The notes under the pieces were generated by a model. It was not told where the DNA came from and searched no databases. It saw nothing but the letters and a program-made list of their open reading frames with translations. This document shows positions 56,708-64,000 of a DNA stretch of 64,000 bases, one piece after another. Within the stretch, counting starts at the first letter, position 1; every line of letters starts with the position of its first letter. The position numbers and the translations under genes are program-made. The DNA lies in the NCBI GenBank assembly GCA_947646015.1, contig CANSEY010000005.1, positions 121,707 through 185,706 of the forward strand, written 5' to 3'. The stretch comes from an uncultured Bacteroides sp. Lineage in GTDB: Bacteria > Bacteroidota > Bacteroidia > Bacteroidales > Bacteroidaceae.

Positions 56708-57307
56708 CTAATACTGATTATAATGTATCTTTTTCTCGTCATATTTCTGTTTCGGCTGCTCTTTTGTTGCAGGATAGCCGAAAGGAATGACACAAAGAGG
56801 AAGAATATTCTCGGGCAGGTGGGTATATTTGCGAACGACTTCCATACGATCTTCATACGGATAAGCAGCTGTCCATACAGCACCCAGCCCCATACTTTCA
56901 GCAGCCAGCAAAATATTCTGTGCTGCAGCAGAACAGTCTAAATACCAATAAAAAGAACGGGCAGAATCACCACAGACAATAATCGCATTACGGGCTTGTG
57001 TCAACATTTTGGCATAAGGAAGAGCCGCCGCCATCGAATCCAGTTTCGCACGGTCGGAAACAACCACAAACTCCCAGGGACGAACATCCTTTCCCGATGG
57101 AGCAGACATCCCTGCACGAAGCATTAAATCAATTTTCTCTTTCTCTACCCCTTTATTCAAGTAAGTACGCACGCTCTTACGCTCAAAGATATTATCCAAA
57201 GCGGCATTTCCGGTGCCGGTTGTTCCTTTTTCCTCTTTTGAGGAAGAACACGAGATCATAGCAGTCATTGCCATGAGCATACACAAGAAAGAAAAAATCT
57301 TTTTCAT
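56708..57307 (-). CDS. Nitroreductase-family lipoprotein
   Basis: A 199-residue lipoprotein (lipobox MISC, Cys20) with an FMN-binding nitroreductase domain: ERKSVRTYLNKGVEKEKIDLMLRAGMSAPSGKDVRPWEFVVV at the N-terminus and MGLGAVWTAAYPYED with LPLCVIPFGYPA further on. The Arg-Ser-x-Arg and PSGKD segments are FMN contacts. Exported nitroreductases are unusual; this is the second in the window. Substrate unknown. It lies 12 bp after metH on the same strand. Confidence 0.85.
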   Translation of the reverse strand: MKKIFSFLCMLMAMTAMISCSSSKEEKGTTGTGNAALDNIFERKSVRTYLNKGVEKEKIDLMLRAGMSAPSGKDVRPWEFVVVSDRAKLDSMAAALPYAKMLTQARNAIIVCGDSARSFYWYLDCSAAAQNILLAAESMGLGAVWTAAYPYEDRMEVVRKYTHLPENILPLCVIPFGYPATKEQPKQKYDEKKIHYNQY

Positions 57308-57319
57308 TGTGACAAGTCT

Positions 57320-60067
57320 TTAAAATAGGTTTAACTTATTTTTCTGGGCTTCTTCCAACGATACTGTTTCACGGCGTAATAGTCCACTCTTCTCACGAAG
57401 TGCCTGATATTCCGCATCTAACTCATTAATCAGTTCGGCTTTCATCTGCGAATTCAACAGCCGGGAAGCAACACTGGCATTCTGAGAAGCATCTTTCAGA
57501 TGTACAACCGGCGCATGATATACAGGTGCGATTTTCAGTGCCGTATGCATCTTTGAAGTAGTGGCTCCGCCAATCAACAGAGGAATATCCAGTCCGGCTT
57601 TCTCCAGTTCGGCAGCCACATGAGTCATTTCTTCCAGAGAAGGTGTGATCAAGCCACTCAAACCGATCATATCGACTTTTTCTTCTATGGCACGCTGAAC
57701 AATGGTTTCTGCCGGAACCATCACTCCCAAGTCAACTATATCATAACCGTTGCACGCCATTACGACGGCAACTATATTTTTTCCGATGTCGTGCACATCC
57801 CCTTTTACGGTGGCAAGCAGAACTTTTCCGGCAGAAGATGATCCTTCCACTTTTTCTGATTCAATGATCGGTTGCAGTATAGCTACGGCTTTCTTCATAG
57901 TACGGGCAGTCTTCACGACCTGAGGCAGGAACATTTTTCCTGCGCCAAAAAGCTCGCCGACATAATTCATTCCATCCATCAACGGACCTTCAATTACATC
58001 TACAGCTTTATCATATAAAGGTAAAGCTTCCGCTAAATCCTGTTCCAGATAATCACCGATTCCTTTCATCAAAGCATATTTCAAACGCTCTTGTACGGAT
58101 TCTTCTCTCCATGCATCCTGCTTCACAGCTGCCTGACCGGAAGTACCGCCCATCGTTTCTTTCAATGCTTCCGCCAGTTCTATCAGACGCTCGGCAGCAT
58201 CGGGACGACGATTCAATACAACGTCCTCTATCTTTTCCAGCGTATCTGCAGGAATATCACTGTAGAGTACGGAAGTTCCCGGATTGACGATTCCCATATC
58301 CATCCCTTGCTGGATGGCATGATAAAGGAATACCGCATGCATTGCTTCACGAATATAATTATTGCCACGGAAAGAGAAAGAAAGATTACTCACTCCGCCG
58401 CTGACGTGTGCACCGGGAAGATTCTTCCTGATCCATCCGGTAGCTTCTATAAAGTCTACGGCGTAATTGTTATGCTCTTCGATTCCTGTAGCCACCGCAA
58501 GCACATTCGGGTCGAAAATAATATCATGAGGATTGAATCCAACTTTATCAACCAGCAGACGATATGCACGTTCGCACACTTCTATCTTGCGGGCAGCAGT
58601 ATCCGCCTGTCCTTTTTCATCAAAAGCCATCACGACAGTTGCCGCTCCATATTGCTTGATGATCCGGGCATGCTCCAGAAATACTTCCTCCCCTTCCTTC
58701 AGAGAGATCGAGTTTACGATTGATTTGCCTTGCAGGCATTTCAATCCGGCTTCGATCACTTCCCATTTGGAAGAGTCGATCATAACAGGTACACGGGCTA
58801 TTTCCGGTTCGGACATGATGAGATTCAGAAAAGTAGTCATCTCAGTCCGGGCATCCAGCAGACCATCATCCATATTAACGTCAATAACCAAAGCTCCGTC
58901 TTCTACTTGCTGACGAGCTATGGAAAGGGCTTCATCATATTTCTTTTCATTAACCAGACGAAGAAACTTGCGTGAGCCTGCTACGTTGCAACGCTCACCT
59001 ATATTCACAAAGTTGATTTCCGGTTTCACTTCCAGCAGTTCGAGTCCGGAAAGCCACATACAATCCGGTTTGGGTGCCGGAACATGAGGTTTGGCACCTG
59101 CTATCAGTGTCTGATATTCTGCAATGTAGGCATCTGTCGTACCACAACAACCACCGATAATATTAACCAATCCTTCCTGAATATACTCCTTCACTTCATG
59201 AGCCATATCTGCGGGAGTCTGATCATATTTCCCCAGACTATTCGGAAGGCCCGCATTAGGATAAGCACTGATATAATAAGGTGCACGCGAAGCCAACTGT
59301 TCAAGAAAAGGCTTCAACTGACGGGCACCAAAGGAGCAATTCAATCCGACTGAAAATATATTGGCATGCTGCACAGAAGCAAGGAAAGCTTCCAAAGTCT
59401 GTCCGGACAATGTACGTCCGCCGATATCGGATACCGTCACAGACAACATAACAGGGACTTCTATTCCTGTCACCTTCATAGCCTGTCCGGCTGCAAAGAT
59501 GGCAGCTTTCGCATTCAGCGTATCAAATATGGTTTCGATAAGAATGGCATCCACCCCACCTTCCAGCATGGCTTCCATTTGCTGCTGGTAAGAGGCAGCC
59601 AGTTCGTCATAAGACAAGGCACGAAACGCCGGATTGTTCACATCCGGGCTCATAGAACAGGTTTTATTAGTAGGTCCAACGGAGCCTGCAACAAAACGCG
59701 GTTTATCCGGACTCTTTGCCGTATATTCGTCCGCCAGTTCACGTGCCAGTCTGGTAGCGGCAAGATTGATTTCGCGCACATATTCTTCTACATGATAATC
59801 CGCCATTGAGACAGTTGTAGAACTGAATGTATTGGTCTCGATAATATCCGCACCTGCTTCCAGGTATTTACGATGGATATCTTGAATGACATCGGGGCGA
59901 GTCAGACACAACAAATCATTATTCCCCTTCAACTGACCGGGAATATGCGCAAAACGTTCACCACGAAAATCTTCTTCTTTGAGATTATATTGTTGGATCA
60001 TTGTGCCCATTGCGCCATCCAGAATCAGAATACGCTCGGATACAATCTGAGAAATTGTCTTTTTCAT
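57320..60067 (-). CDS. metH: Cobalamin-dependent methionine synthase lacking the reactivation domain
   Basis: A 915-residue enzyme that transfers a methyl group from methyltetrahydrofolate to homocysteine through B12. Order: homocysteine domain (about 1-320, GLNCSFGA and GGCCGTT zinc Cys), pterin domain (about 350-610, [16 protein letters not shown]), cap domain (about 645-740) and B12 domain with DVHDIG, its lower-ligand His at 759, exactly as in E. coli MetH. The chain ends shortly after the start of the linker, where E. coli continues for about 330 residues as the AdoMet reactivation domain. That domain must be encoded elsewhere or replaced. Confidence 0.97.
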   Translation of the reverse strand: MKKTISQIVSERILILDGAMGTMIQQYNLKEEDFRGERFAHIPGQLKGNNDLLCLTRPDVIQDIHRKYLEAGADIIETNTFSSTTVSMADYHVEEYVREINLAATRLARELADEYTAKSPDKPRFVAGSVGPTNKTCSMSPDVNNPAFRALSYDELAASYQQQMEAMLEGGVDAILIETIFDTLNAKAAIFAAGQAMKVTGIEVPVMLSVTVSDIGGRTLSGQTLEAFLASVQHANIFSVGLNCSFGARQLKPFLEQLASRAPYYISAYPNAGLPNSLGKYDQTPADMAHEVKEYIQEGLVNIIGGCCGTTDAYIAEYQTLIAGAKPHVPAPKPDCMWLSGLELLEVKPEINFVNIGERCNVAGSRKFLRLVNEKKYDEALSIARQQVEDGALVIDVNMDDGLLDARTEMTTFLNLIMSEPEIARVPVMIDSSKWEVIEAGLKCLQGKSIVNSISLKEGEEVFLEHARIIKQYGAATVVMAFDEKGQADTAARKIEVCERAYRLLVDKVGFNPHDIIFDPNVLAVATGIEEHNNYAVDFIEATGWIRKNLPGAHVSGGVSNLSFSFRGNNYIREAMHAVFLYHAIQQGMDMGIVNPGTSVLYSDIPADTLEKIEDVVLNRRPDAAERLIELAEALKETMGGTSGQAAVKQDAWREESVQERLKYALMKGIGDYLEQDLAEALPLYDKAVDVIEGPLMDGMNYVGELFGAGKMFLPQVVKTARTMKKAVAILQPIIESEKVEGSSSAGKVLLATVKGDVHDIGKNIVAVVMACNGYDIVDLGVMVPAETIVQRAIEEKVDMIGLSGLITPSLEEMTHVAAELEKAGLDIPLLIGGATTSKMHTALKIAPVYHAPVVHLKDASQNASVASRLLNSQMKAELINELDAEYQALREKSGLLRRETVSLEEAQKNKLNLF

Positions 60068-60156
60068 TCTTACCTTATTACATTAACACCTAATTGTCAC
60101 TCTGCCTATCTTAGACCTATCACGATCTTATCTTACTATTACGCTATAAAGCCATC

Positions 60157-60609
60157 TTATCGCTTAAACATTCGGGCCATGTCTCTGCGGTCATCTTTTT
60201 CTTTAATTGATTCCCGTTTATCGTACTGTTTTTTACCTTTCGCCAAAGCAACGACCAGTTTCGCCAAACCTTTTTCGTTGATAAACAAACGCACAGGAAC
60301 GGTAGTAAAACCGGGGTCTTTCATTCCCCGTTGAATTTTCTCCAATTCTTTCTTATTAAGCAACAACTTTCTGTCTCTACGAGCTGTATGATTATTGTAC
60401 GAACCATAGAAGTACTCGGCGATATGCATATTCTTTACCCATAATTCGCCTTTCGCAAAATAACAAAACGTATCCACCAGACTTGCTTTTCCTAAACGAA
60501 TGGATTTAATTTCCGTGCCTGTCAATACGATACCTGCCGTGTAGGTATCCATCAACTCATAGTCAAATGTAGCACGTTTATTCTTGATATTTACAGAAGG
60601 TTGTTTCAT
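60157..60609 (-). CDS. smpB: SsrA-binding protein SmpB
   Basis: A 150-residue RNA-binding protein for trans-translation: [31 protein letters not shown] opens the OB fold, with [26 protein letters not shown] mid-protein and the basic tail [19 protein letters not shown]. It pairs with tmRNA to rescue stalled ribosomes. It lies 89 bp upstream of metH on the same strand, and 9 bp downstream of the Yip1 gene. Confidence 0.96.
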   Translation of the reverse strand: MKQPSVNIKNKRATFDYELMDTYTAGIVLTGTEIKSIRLGKASLVDTFCYFAKGELWVKNMHIAEYFYGSYNNHTARRDRKLLLNKKELEKIQRGMKDPGFTTVPVRLFINEKGLAKLVVALAKGKKQYDKRESIKEKDDRRDMARMFKR

Positions 60610-60618
60610 CTTTACACA

Positions 60619-61194
60619 TTAATTAAGTATGGCTATCAACTTACTAAATACAATTTGAATCACCGTCGGACATAGTATTAACAAAACTGATGAGAAAAGG
60701 GTGTATTTCAATCGTACTTTTTCCTCCACTTGCATCAATATGGGAGCTCCTTCCCATACTACATAGACAATGTAGAACTGAAATAGCCAGGCAATAATTC
60801 TAAAATCAGGTAAAAGTCCGGTCACAATCTGAAGCAAGAAGGGAACAACAAGTGCGTATCCGGCAAACTGTTGTGTCAACGGAGCATTGGCAGGCATCCC
60901 AAACATTCTTACTCCCATTTCGTTAATTGCATAGGCCGCCAGAAAGTAACCACCAAACAATGCCACAGCTACGGCACAACAATTGGTCATCGCTATTTGA
61001 AAACTTTGCGGTCCTCCCCATCCATTCGTCAGCAAAGAGCCGATAAAGACGGACAAACCGCATAAACCAATCATAGGATAGACAAAAGCCATAAAAACTT
61101 TTCGCCTATCCTCTTCCATAGAAATTTCCTCCCAGGCCTTGGCCGGAGAGGAAATCAATTTCATTGCTATATTAAATAATTCTTTGTAGTTCAA
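60619..61194 (-). CDS. Yip1-domain membrane protein
   Basis: A 191-residue protein with about five membrane helices of the Yip1 type. The start NYKELFNIAMKLISSPAKAWEEI fits Bacteroides Yip1 proteins and supports a TTG start codon at 61194, which overlaps the TGA of the NigD-like gene (TTGA); the first in-frame ATG would be ten codons in. Function in bacteria is unknown; a role in membrane organisation is suggested by the fold only. Confidence 0.8.
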   Translation of the reverse strand: MNYKELFNIAMKLISSPAKAWEEISMEEDRRKVFMAFVYPMIGLCGLSVFIGSLLTNGWGGPQSFQIAMTNCCAVAVALFGGYFLAAYAINEMGVRMFGMPANAPLTQQFAGYALVVPFLLQIVTGLLPDFRIIAWLFQFYIVYVVWEGAPILMQVEEKVRLKYTLFSSVLLILCPTVIQIVFSKLIAILN

Positions 61195-61979
61195 TTTGTT
61201 TTAAGTGTTTCACTCCACGTTGAATTTGCGGCACCATCCAAAGAATTCTTTGAGGAGTTGGTCTTTGCATTTACTTTTATTTTAGTTGGTTCAGTTCCTC
61301 CACTTGCAGTTTTGAAAGCAGAAATAGCAGTAGTCAAATTATAGGCTTTATAAGTAGAAGTATATTTATTACGATCTACAGTTTCTTCTGAACCATCTTT
61401 TATCACATGGTTAAGTGTTAATTCAAGAGTAGTATCTCCCGATTTAACATTTGTAAAATCATAAGTAAGTATGAAAGAATGCTTATTAAGTTCTTCTTTC
61501 TGCTTTTCGTCTGTACTCTCTACTTTTACCCAATACATAATAGGAATTACAAGATATTGATCAAAAAGTATTCCCGGCTGAGTTGATGTATCGCTATTAA
61601 AAGTATATAAAGGTGCAGTAGCTTCGTTATAATCTGCCGCTTTCTCTGGTCCTTCAGTAGATTTTGCACTAATAGAAGTCGGAGTACTTCCTGCATAAAG
61701 TGTTACATCAAGAGTCTGAGAATTCCCTGGCTGTTGCGCTGTGTCAAACTGATAGTAAAAGAAATAGATTTCTCCTATATTCAAGTTAGGCATTGACAAT
61801 TCATTCACAACTAATTTCTGCCCATTAGCCAATTCAAATGTAGCAGGAAAATAGTTTGTACATTTTGCGAACGCAGGTCCGGTATATATCGTATTATCAT
61901 CCCCATTCATACAAGAAGTAACAGACATCCCCATTAAAACCGTCATTAAAGCTACTAATAAAAATTTCATTTGTTTCAT
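61191..61979 (-). CDS. NigD-like lipoprotein
   Basis: A lipoprotein of about 262 residues (signal MKFLLVALMTVLMGMSVTSC). The domain order fits NigD-like proteins: CTNYFPATFELANGQKLVVNEL forms the N-terminal OB-like part, followed by a beta-sandwich. The upstream TTG at 62003 lies within a -7 box (TATCTTTG) and is rejected; ATGs at 61985 and 61979 are both possible, and 61979 is preferred. It is coupled to the Yip1 gene by a 4-bp overlap. Role unknown. Confidence 0.72.
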   Translation of the reverse strand: MKQMKFLLVALMTVLMGMSVTSCMNGDDNTIYTGPAFAKCTNYFPATFELANGQKLVVNELSMPNLNIGEIYFFYYQFDTAQQPGNSQTLDVTLYAGSTPTSISAKSTEGPEKAADYNEATAPLYTFNSDTSTQPGILFDQYLVIPIMYWVKVESTDEKQKEELNKHSFILTYDFTNVKSGDTTLELTLNHVIKDGSEETVDRNKYTSTYKAYNLTTAISAFKTASGGTEPTKIKVNAKTNSSKNSLDGAANSTWSETLKTN

Positions 61980-62000
61980 AAACATATTTTTTAGAGTTTG

Positions 62001-62008
62001 CAAAGATA
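62001..62008 (-). promoter_or_regulatory. -7 box of the NigD-like / Yip1 / smpB unit
   Basis: CAAAGATA on the plus strand reads TATCTTTG on the minus strand, matching TAnnTTTG. It would start RNA near 61994, only 9-15 nt before the possible ATGs, so it sets the gene start. No clear -33 box. Confidence 0.55.
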
Positions 62009-62061
62009 TAAATTCTAATTCACAATTAATAAATGCAGATACTTAAAAAATACTGCATCGT

Positions 62062-62562
62062 TTACTTTATTATTTTTGCAAAAAGTTCCAGGTGATTATC
62101 TACATAGCTGGCAACCAGTGTTGTCACTTGTTCCTCCATATCTAAATATGCCTCTTCCAAATCATCAAAAGCCTCATATTGCTCATACATCGCCATGAAT
62201 TCATCATCCGTCCGTTCTTTTTCCAGATCCTTCCGGTTGGCATCATATATCTTCTTGGCTTTATATACCAATTTAGAGAACTCTTCCGCCCCCCACAGGC
62301 GCATCACTTTTGCAAAAGGATTATCAAAGATATATCCGCCATAACCGTTCTGAATCAACTGACAGAATCCGCCGAACATTATTTCATCACGAAAAATCTG
62401 ATAAGCCAGCAATGAATGCTGTTCACCTGTCAACAACGGCATTGTGTCAGCAGTCAATTCACCACCGATTATTTCCTTATATTTATCAGTAAAAACCTGG
62501 ATAAATTCATCCATTCCTTCGCCCGCAGCTTTCTGTAAAGCGGACTCCATAACTTCTATCAT
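62062..62562 (-). CDS. DMP19-family (DUF4375) protein
   Basis: A protein of about 166 residues with the DUF4375/DMP19 pattern GEQHSLLAYQIFRDEIMFGGFCQLIQNGYGGYIFDNPFAKVMRLWGAEEFSKLV, and a strongly acidic C-terminus (DDEFMAMYEQYEAFDDLEEAYLDMEEQ). A characterised DMP19 is a DNA-mimic protein that binds a repressor; whether this one does so is unknown. The open frame continues upstream to a TTG at 62589, but the first ATG (62562) is preferred. Confidence 0.72.
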   Translation of the reverse strand: MIEVMESALQKAAGEGMDEFIQVFTDKYKEIIGGELTADTMPLLTGEQHSLLAYQIFRDEIMFGGFCQLIQNGYGGYIFDNPFAKVMRLWGAEEFSKLVYKAKKIYDANRKDLEKERTDDEFMAMYEQYEAFDDLEEAYLDMEEQVTTLVASYVDNHLELFAKIIK

Positions 62563-62854
62563 AGCTTTGTTCAATAAATTATTCAGCAAAGCTACTAATT
62601 TTATTCTATATCTATCTAGTAATACCGCTACATTCTCACTAAAACATACCTGTTGGCGGAATTAATTTAATTCAAACCCATGAAAACAGGATATCTCATT
62701 CTGCTTTCCGATATCCGCCAGATAATTGCATACCGATATACTTTCCCTTTCCCCAAAAACCCTTTAAGCACATTTCTTTTACCGTTCAATAGTATGCAAA
62801 CAACCCTATAATAACCTGCTTTACAACTATTATTGTCGCATTTTCAAAGGGAGT

Positions 62855-62954
62855 TCTTCATCGTTCCACCCAAGTGAACAAGCATGTCCACCTAGGTGCG
62901 CATACCTGTTTACAAGGGTGCAACGATCGGTTCACCCGGGTGGAACGATGAAGA
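62855..62954. repeat. Array C: four 17-bp palindromes at exact 22-bp period inside a 25-bp inverted repeat
   Basis: 17-mers start at 62863, 62885, 62907 and 62929: GTTCCACCCAAGTGAAC, TGTCCACCTAGGTGCGC, TGTTTACAAGGGTGCAA and GGTTCACCCGGGTGGAA. The 10-bp cores (CACCCAAGTG, CACCTAGGTG, TACAAGGGTG, CACCCGGGTG) begin exactly 22 bp apart. The outer arms 62855-62879 and 62930-62954 are 25-bp inverted repeats with two mismatches, so the whole array can fold on itself. Same geometry as arrays A and B, different core. Confidence 0.8.
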
Positions 62955-63089
62955 TGTCGGTAAAATAACACACGAATAAAGGCATCAAATGCCATAGAGA
63001 TAAGTAACATAATATATAAACAACAAGTAAACAGCAACCAAGATGCGAGATCCATTTGGCAACTACTTACGTAAAAGGCAAAGAAATGG

Positions 63090-63187
63090 AATGAGAGATA
63101 CCCCAAAAAGAGTGAGGGATAGACTGAAATGAAGCGATTCTAGGGAGAAAATAATGAGAGATACCTATTTGAAAAGTATCTCTCATT
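63090..63187. repeat. Three copies of an AATGAGAGATACC element
   Basis: AATGAGAGATACC occurs directly at 63090-63102 and 63153-63165, and GTATCTCTCATT (63176-63187) is the exact inverse of its first 12 bases. The second and third copies form a perfect 12-bp hairpin with an 11-nt loop. No U-run follows, so a terminator is not certain. Confidence 0.55.
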
Positions 63188-63320
63188 CTGTAATATACTA
63201 ATTATATGCAGATTACACAAAAACAGTGAGACCGTGAGACTAAAATATTTTTTTCTTTGCAGGAGTTAGCTGAAAGAAGGAACTCTTTTAAGTCTATCTA
63301 ATGCAAAAACATATAACTAT

Positions 63321-63725
63321 TTATGCATGTAAATGCATTCCTATGGCCATACCTATTAAATAAGGTATTAACCAAATGCACCAAACGACGATACTAAAAC
63401 GATTAAAATGCCTTTTCGCCTCGGCAGATCCCTTCACATAAGTCCATATCGCCCATGAAGCATGTACAAACATCAGAAGAATGGCAATCGTCCCCGTTAC
63501 CGTGTGGATTTCATCATGCAAATGCGTTAATTCGGCAATATGCTCCATCAGGCTGGTCCCGACTGCATCGGACACCAATCCTAAAAGAAAGAAAATAATA
63601 TGCCATAACTTCAGTTTCTTTTGCAGCCTTTCTCCCCATACACCGATAGTATAAAATACCAATGCAGATGAAATAACGCAGATTGCCGCTATCAAATAAT
63701 GTATATCAACCTGATTGAGTTCCAT
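63321..63725 (-). CDS. HsmA-family (TIGR03987) membrane protein
   Basis: A 134-residue protein with four membrane helices: YLIAAICVISSALVFYTIGVW, LKLWHIIFFLLGLVSDAVG, TVTGTIAILLMFVHASWAIW and FSIVVWCIWLIPYLIGMAIGM. His residues in the HLHDEIHTVTG loop are conserved-looking. The pattern matches HsmA/TIGR03987 small membrane proteins of unknown function. Single-gene unit. Confidence 0.78.
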   Translation of the reverse strand: MELNQVDIHYLIAAICVISSALVFYTIGVWGERLQKKLKLWHIIFFLLGLVSDAVGTSLMEHIAELTHLHDEIHTVTGTIAILLMFVHASWAIWTYVKGSAEAKRHFNRFSIVVWCIWLIPYLIGMAIGMHLHA

Positions 63726-63869
63726 AAAATTTATATTTCAGATAACAACAAAGCAACGAATAGATAGTTCGACGCATAGCAATCTTTCACAAATGCAATC
63801 CCGACTTAGCAAACGAAGAAAAAACGTAAACGGATTTGTCACTTTTCACAAAAAAGTAAGATATGGCGA

Positions 63870-63900
63870 TTTGCAGAAACAAATAAATCGACTACCTTTG
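63870..63900 (+). promoter_or_regulatory. Promoter of the gene at the right edge
   Basis: TTTG (63870-63873), a 19-bp spacer and TACCTTTG (63893-63900) match the Bacteroides consensus fully on the plus strand. The resulting leader of about 55 nt holds a short CGATT/AATCG stem before the ATG at 63963. Confidence 0.75.
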
Positions 63901-63962
63901 TGGGCGATTTAGAGAATCGTGACTACGTATTTTTAATTATATCACTAAAAAAAGAGCTAATT

Positions 63963-64000
63963 ATGACTTATTCACACGAAGTGGAACACATGTGTGTTGT
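63963..64000 (+). CDS. Start of an unidentified gene, cut by the window edge
   Basis: Thirteen codons are visible (MTYSHEVEHMCVV) and the frame is open to the edge. The good promoter at 63870-63900 supports a real gene. No family can be named from so few residues. Confidence 0.6.
   Translation, partial: MTYSHEVEHMCV

Larger units (their letters stand above)
62563..63320. other. Long gene-poor region
   Basis: No convincing protein gene in about 750 bp. It contains array C (62855-62954) and a set of AATGAGAGATACC copies (63090-63187), listed separately. A minus-strand open frame at 62858-63106 overlaps the array and has no recognisable features. The region is both upstream of the DMP19-like gene and downstream of the HsmA-like gene. 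Confidence 0.6.

Noticed and set aside
62858-63106. Minus-strand open frame of 82 codons in the gene-poor region
   Set aside because: Its C-terminal part is array C read as protein; no start signal, no recognisable domain.

Overview
The window is a 64 kb chromosomal stretch of a gut Bacteroides species, most like the B. thetaiotaomicron group. This rests on two SusC/SusD-type outer-membrane uptake loci, many lipoproteins of Bacteroidales-only families (BACON, DUF4843, NigD-like, fimbrillin/FISUMP), S46 dipeptidyl peptidases, an anaerobic sulfatase-maturase end, and promoters of the Bacteroides form TTTG-N19/20-TAnnTTTG. No rRNA, tRNA, insertion sequence, phage or CRISPR was seen. Both ends cut genes.

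Layout. 1-5.0 kb: end of a radical-SAM sulfatase maturase, then tandem S46 peptidases that the S1 residue identifies as DPP7-type (Gly672) and DPP11-type (Arg672). 5.0-9.3 kb: small HicB-like protein, glycosyltransferase, two thioredoxins (one cytosolic, one exported), exported nitroreductase, and a perR-rubrerythrin peroxide-response operon with a promoter and a palindromic operator at the expected start site. 9.3-25 kb: a nine-gene minus-strand operon (susC, susD, DUF4843, DUF5003-like, two leucine-rich-repeat lipoproteins, subtilisin-like protease, DUF1573, lipocalin-like). It holds a protease and no glycoside hydrolase, so it looks like a protein- or peptide-directed Sus system. 25-33 kb: nadE, then hisGDCB plus an exported phosphatase. 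The his operon has a complete attenuator: promoter, 15-residue leader peptide with five consecutive His codons, a possible antiterminator just after the leader stop, and an intrinsic terminator.

33-50 kb: thioesterase, fimbrillin/FISUMP lipoprotein, outer-membrane barrel, then a second Sus-type locus reading ECF sigma, FecR anti-sigma, STN-bearing SusC, SusD, PKD/beta-propeller surface protein, sugar-phosphate-isomerase-like protein, metallo-beta-lactamase-fold lipoprotein, glycerophosphodiester phosphodiesterase and GlpT-type transporter. This gene set suggests capture of glycerophosphodiesters rather than ordinary glycans. A promoter and terminator opposite the susC leader define a candidate antisense small RNA of about 120 nt. 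50-64 kb: housekeeping and cell-envelope genes (pirin, DsbD, udk, MltF-like transglycosylase, Na+ symporter with a 41-residue partner, nitroreductase lipoprotein, metH without its reactivation domain, smpB, Yip1, NigD-like, DMP19-like, HsmA-like).

The most unusual structure is a set of three intergenic arrays (about 27.4, 36.3 and 62.9 kb). Each has four 17-bp imperfect palindromes at a 22-bp period with 5-bp spacers. The geometry is the same in all three, but each array has a different core sequence (ACAC..GTGT, TTTAAA, CACC..GGTG). I know of no named element that matches.
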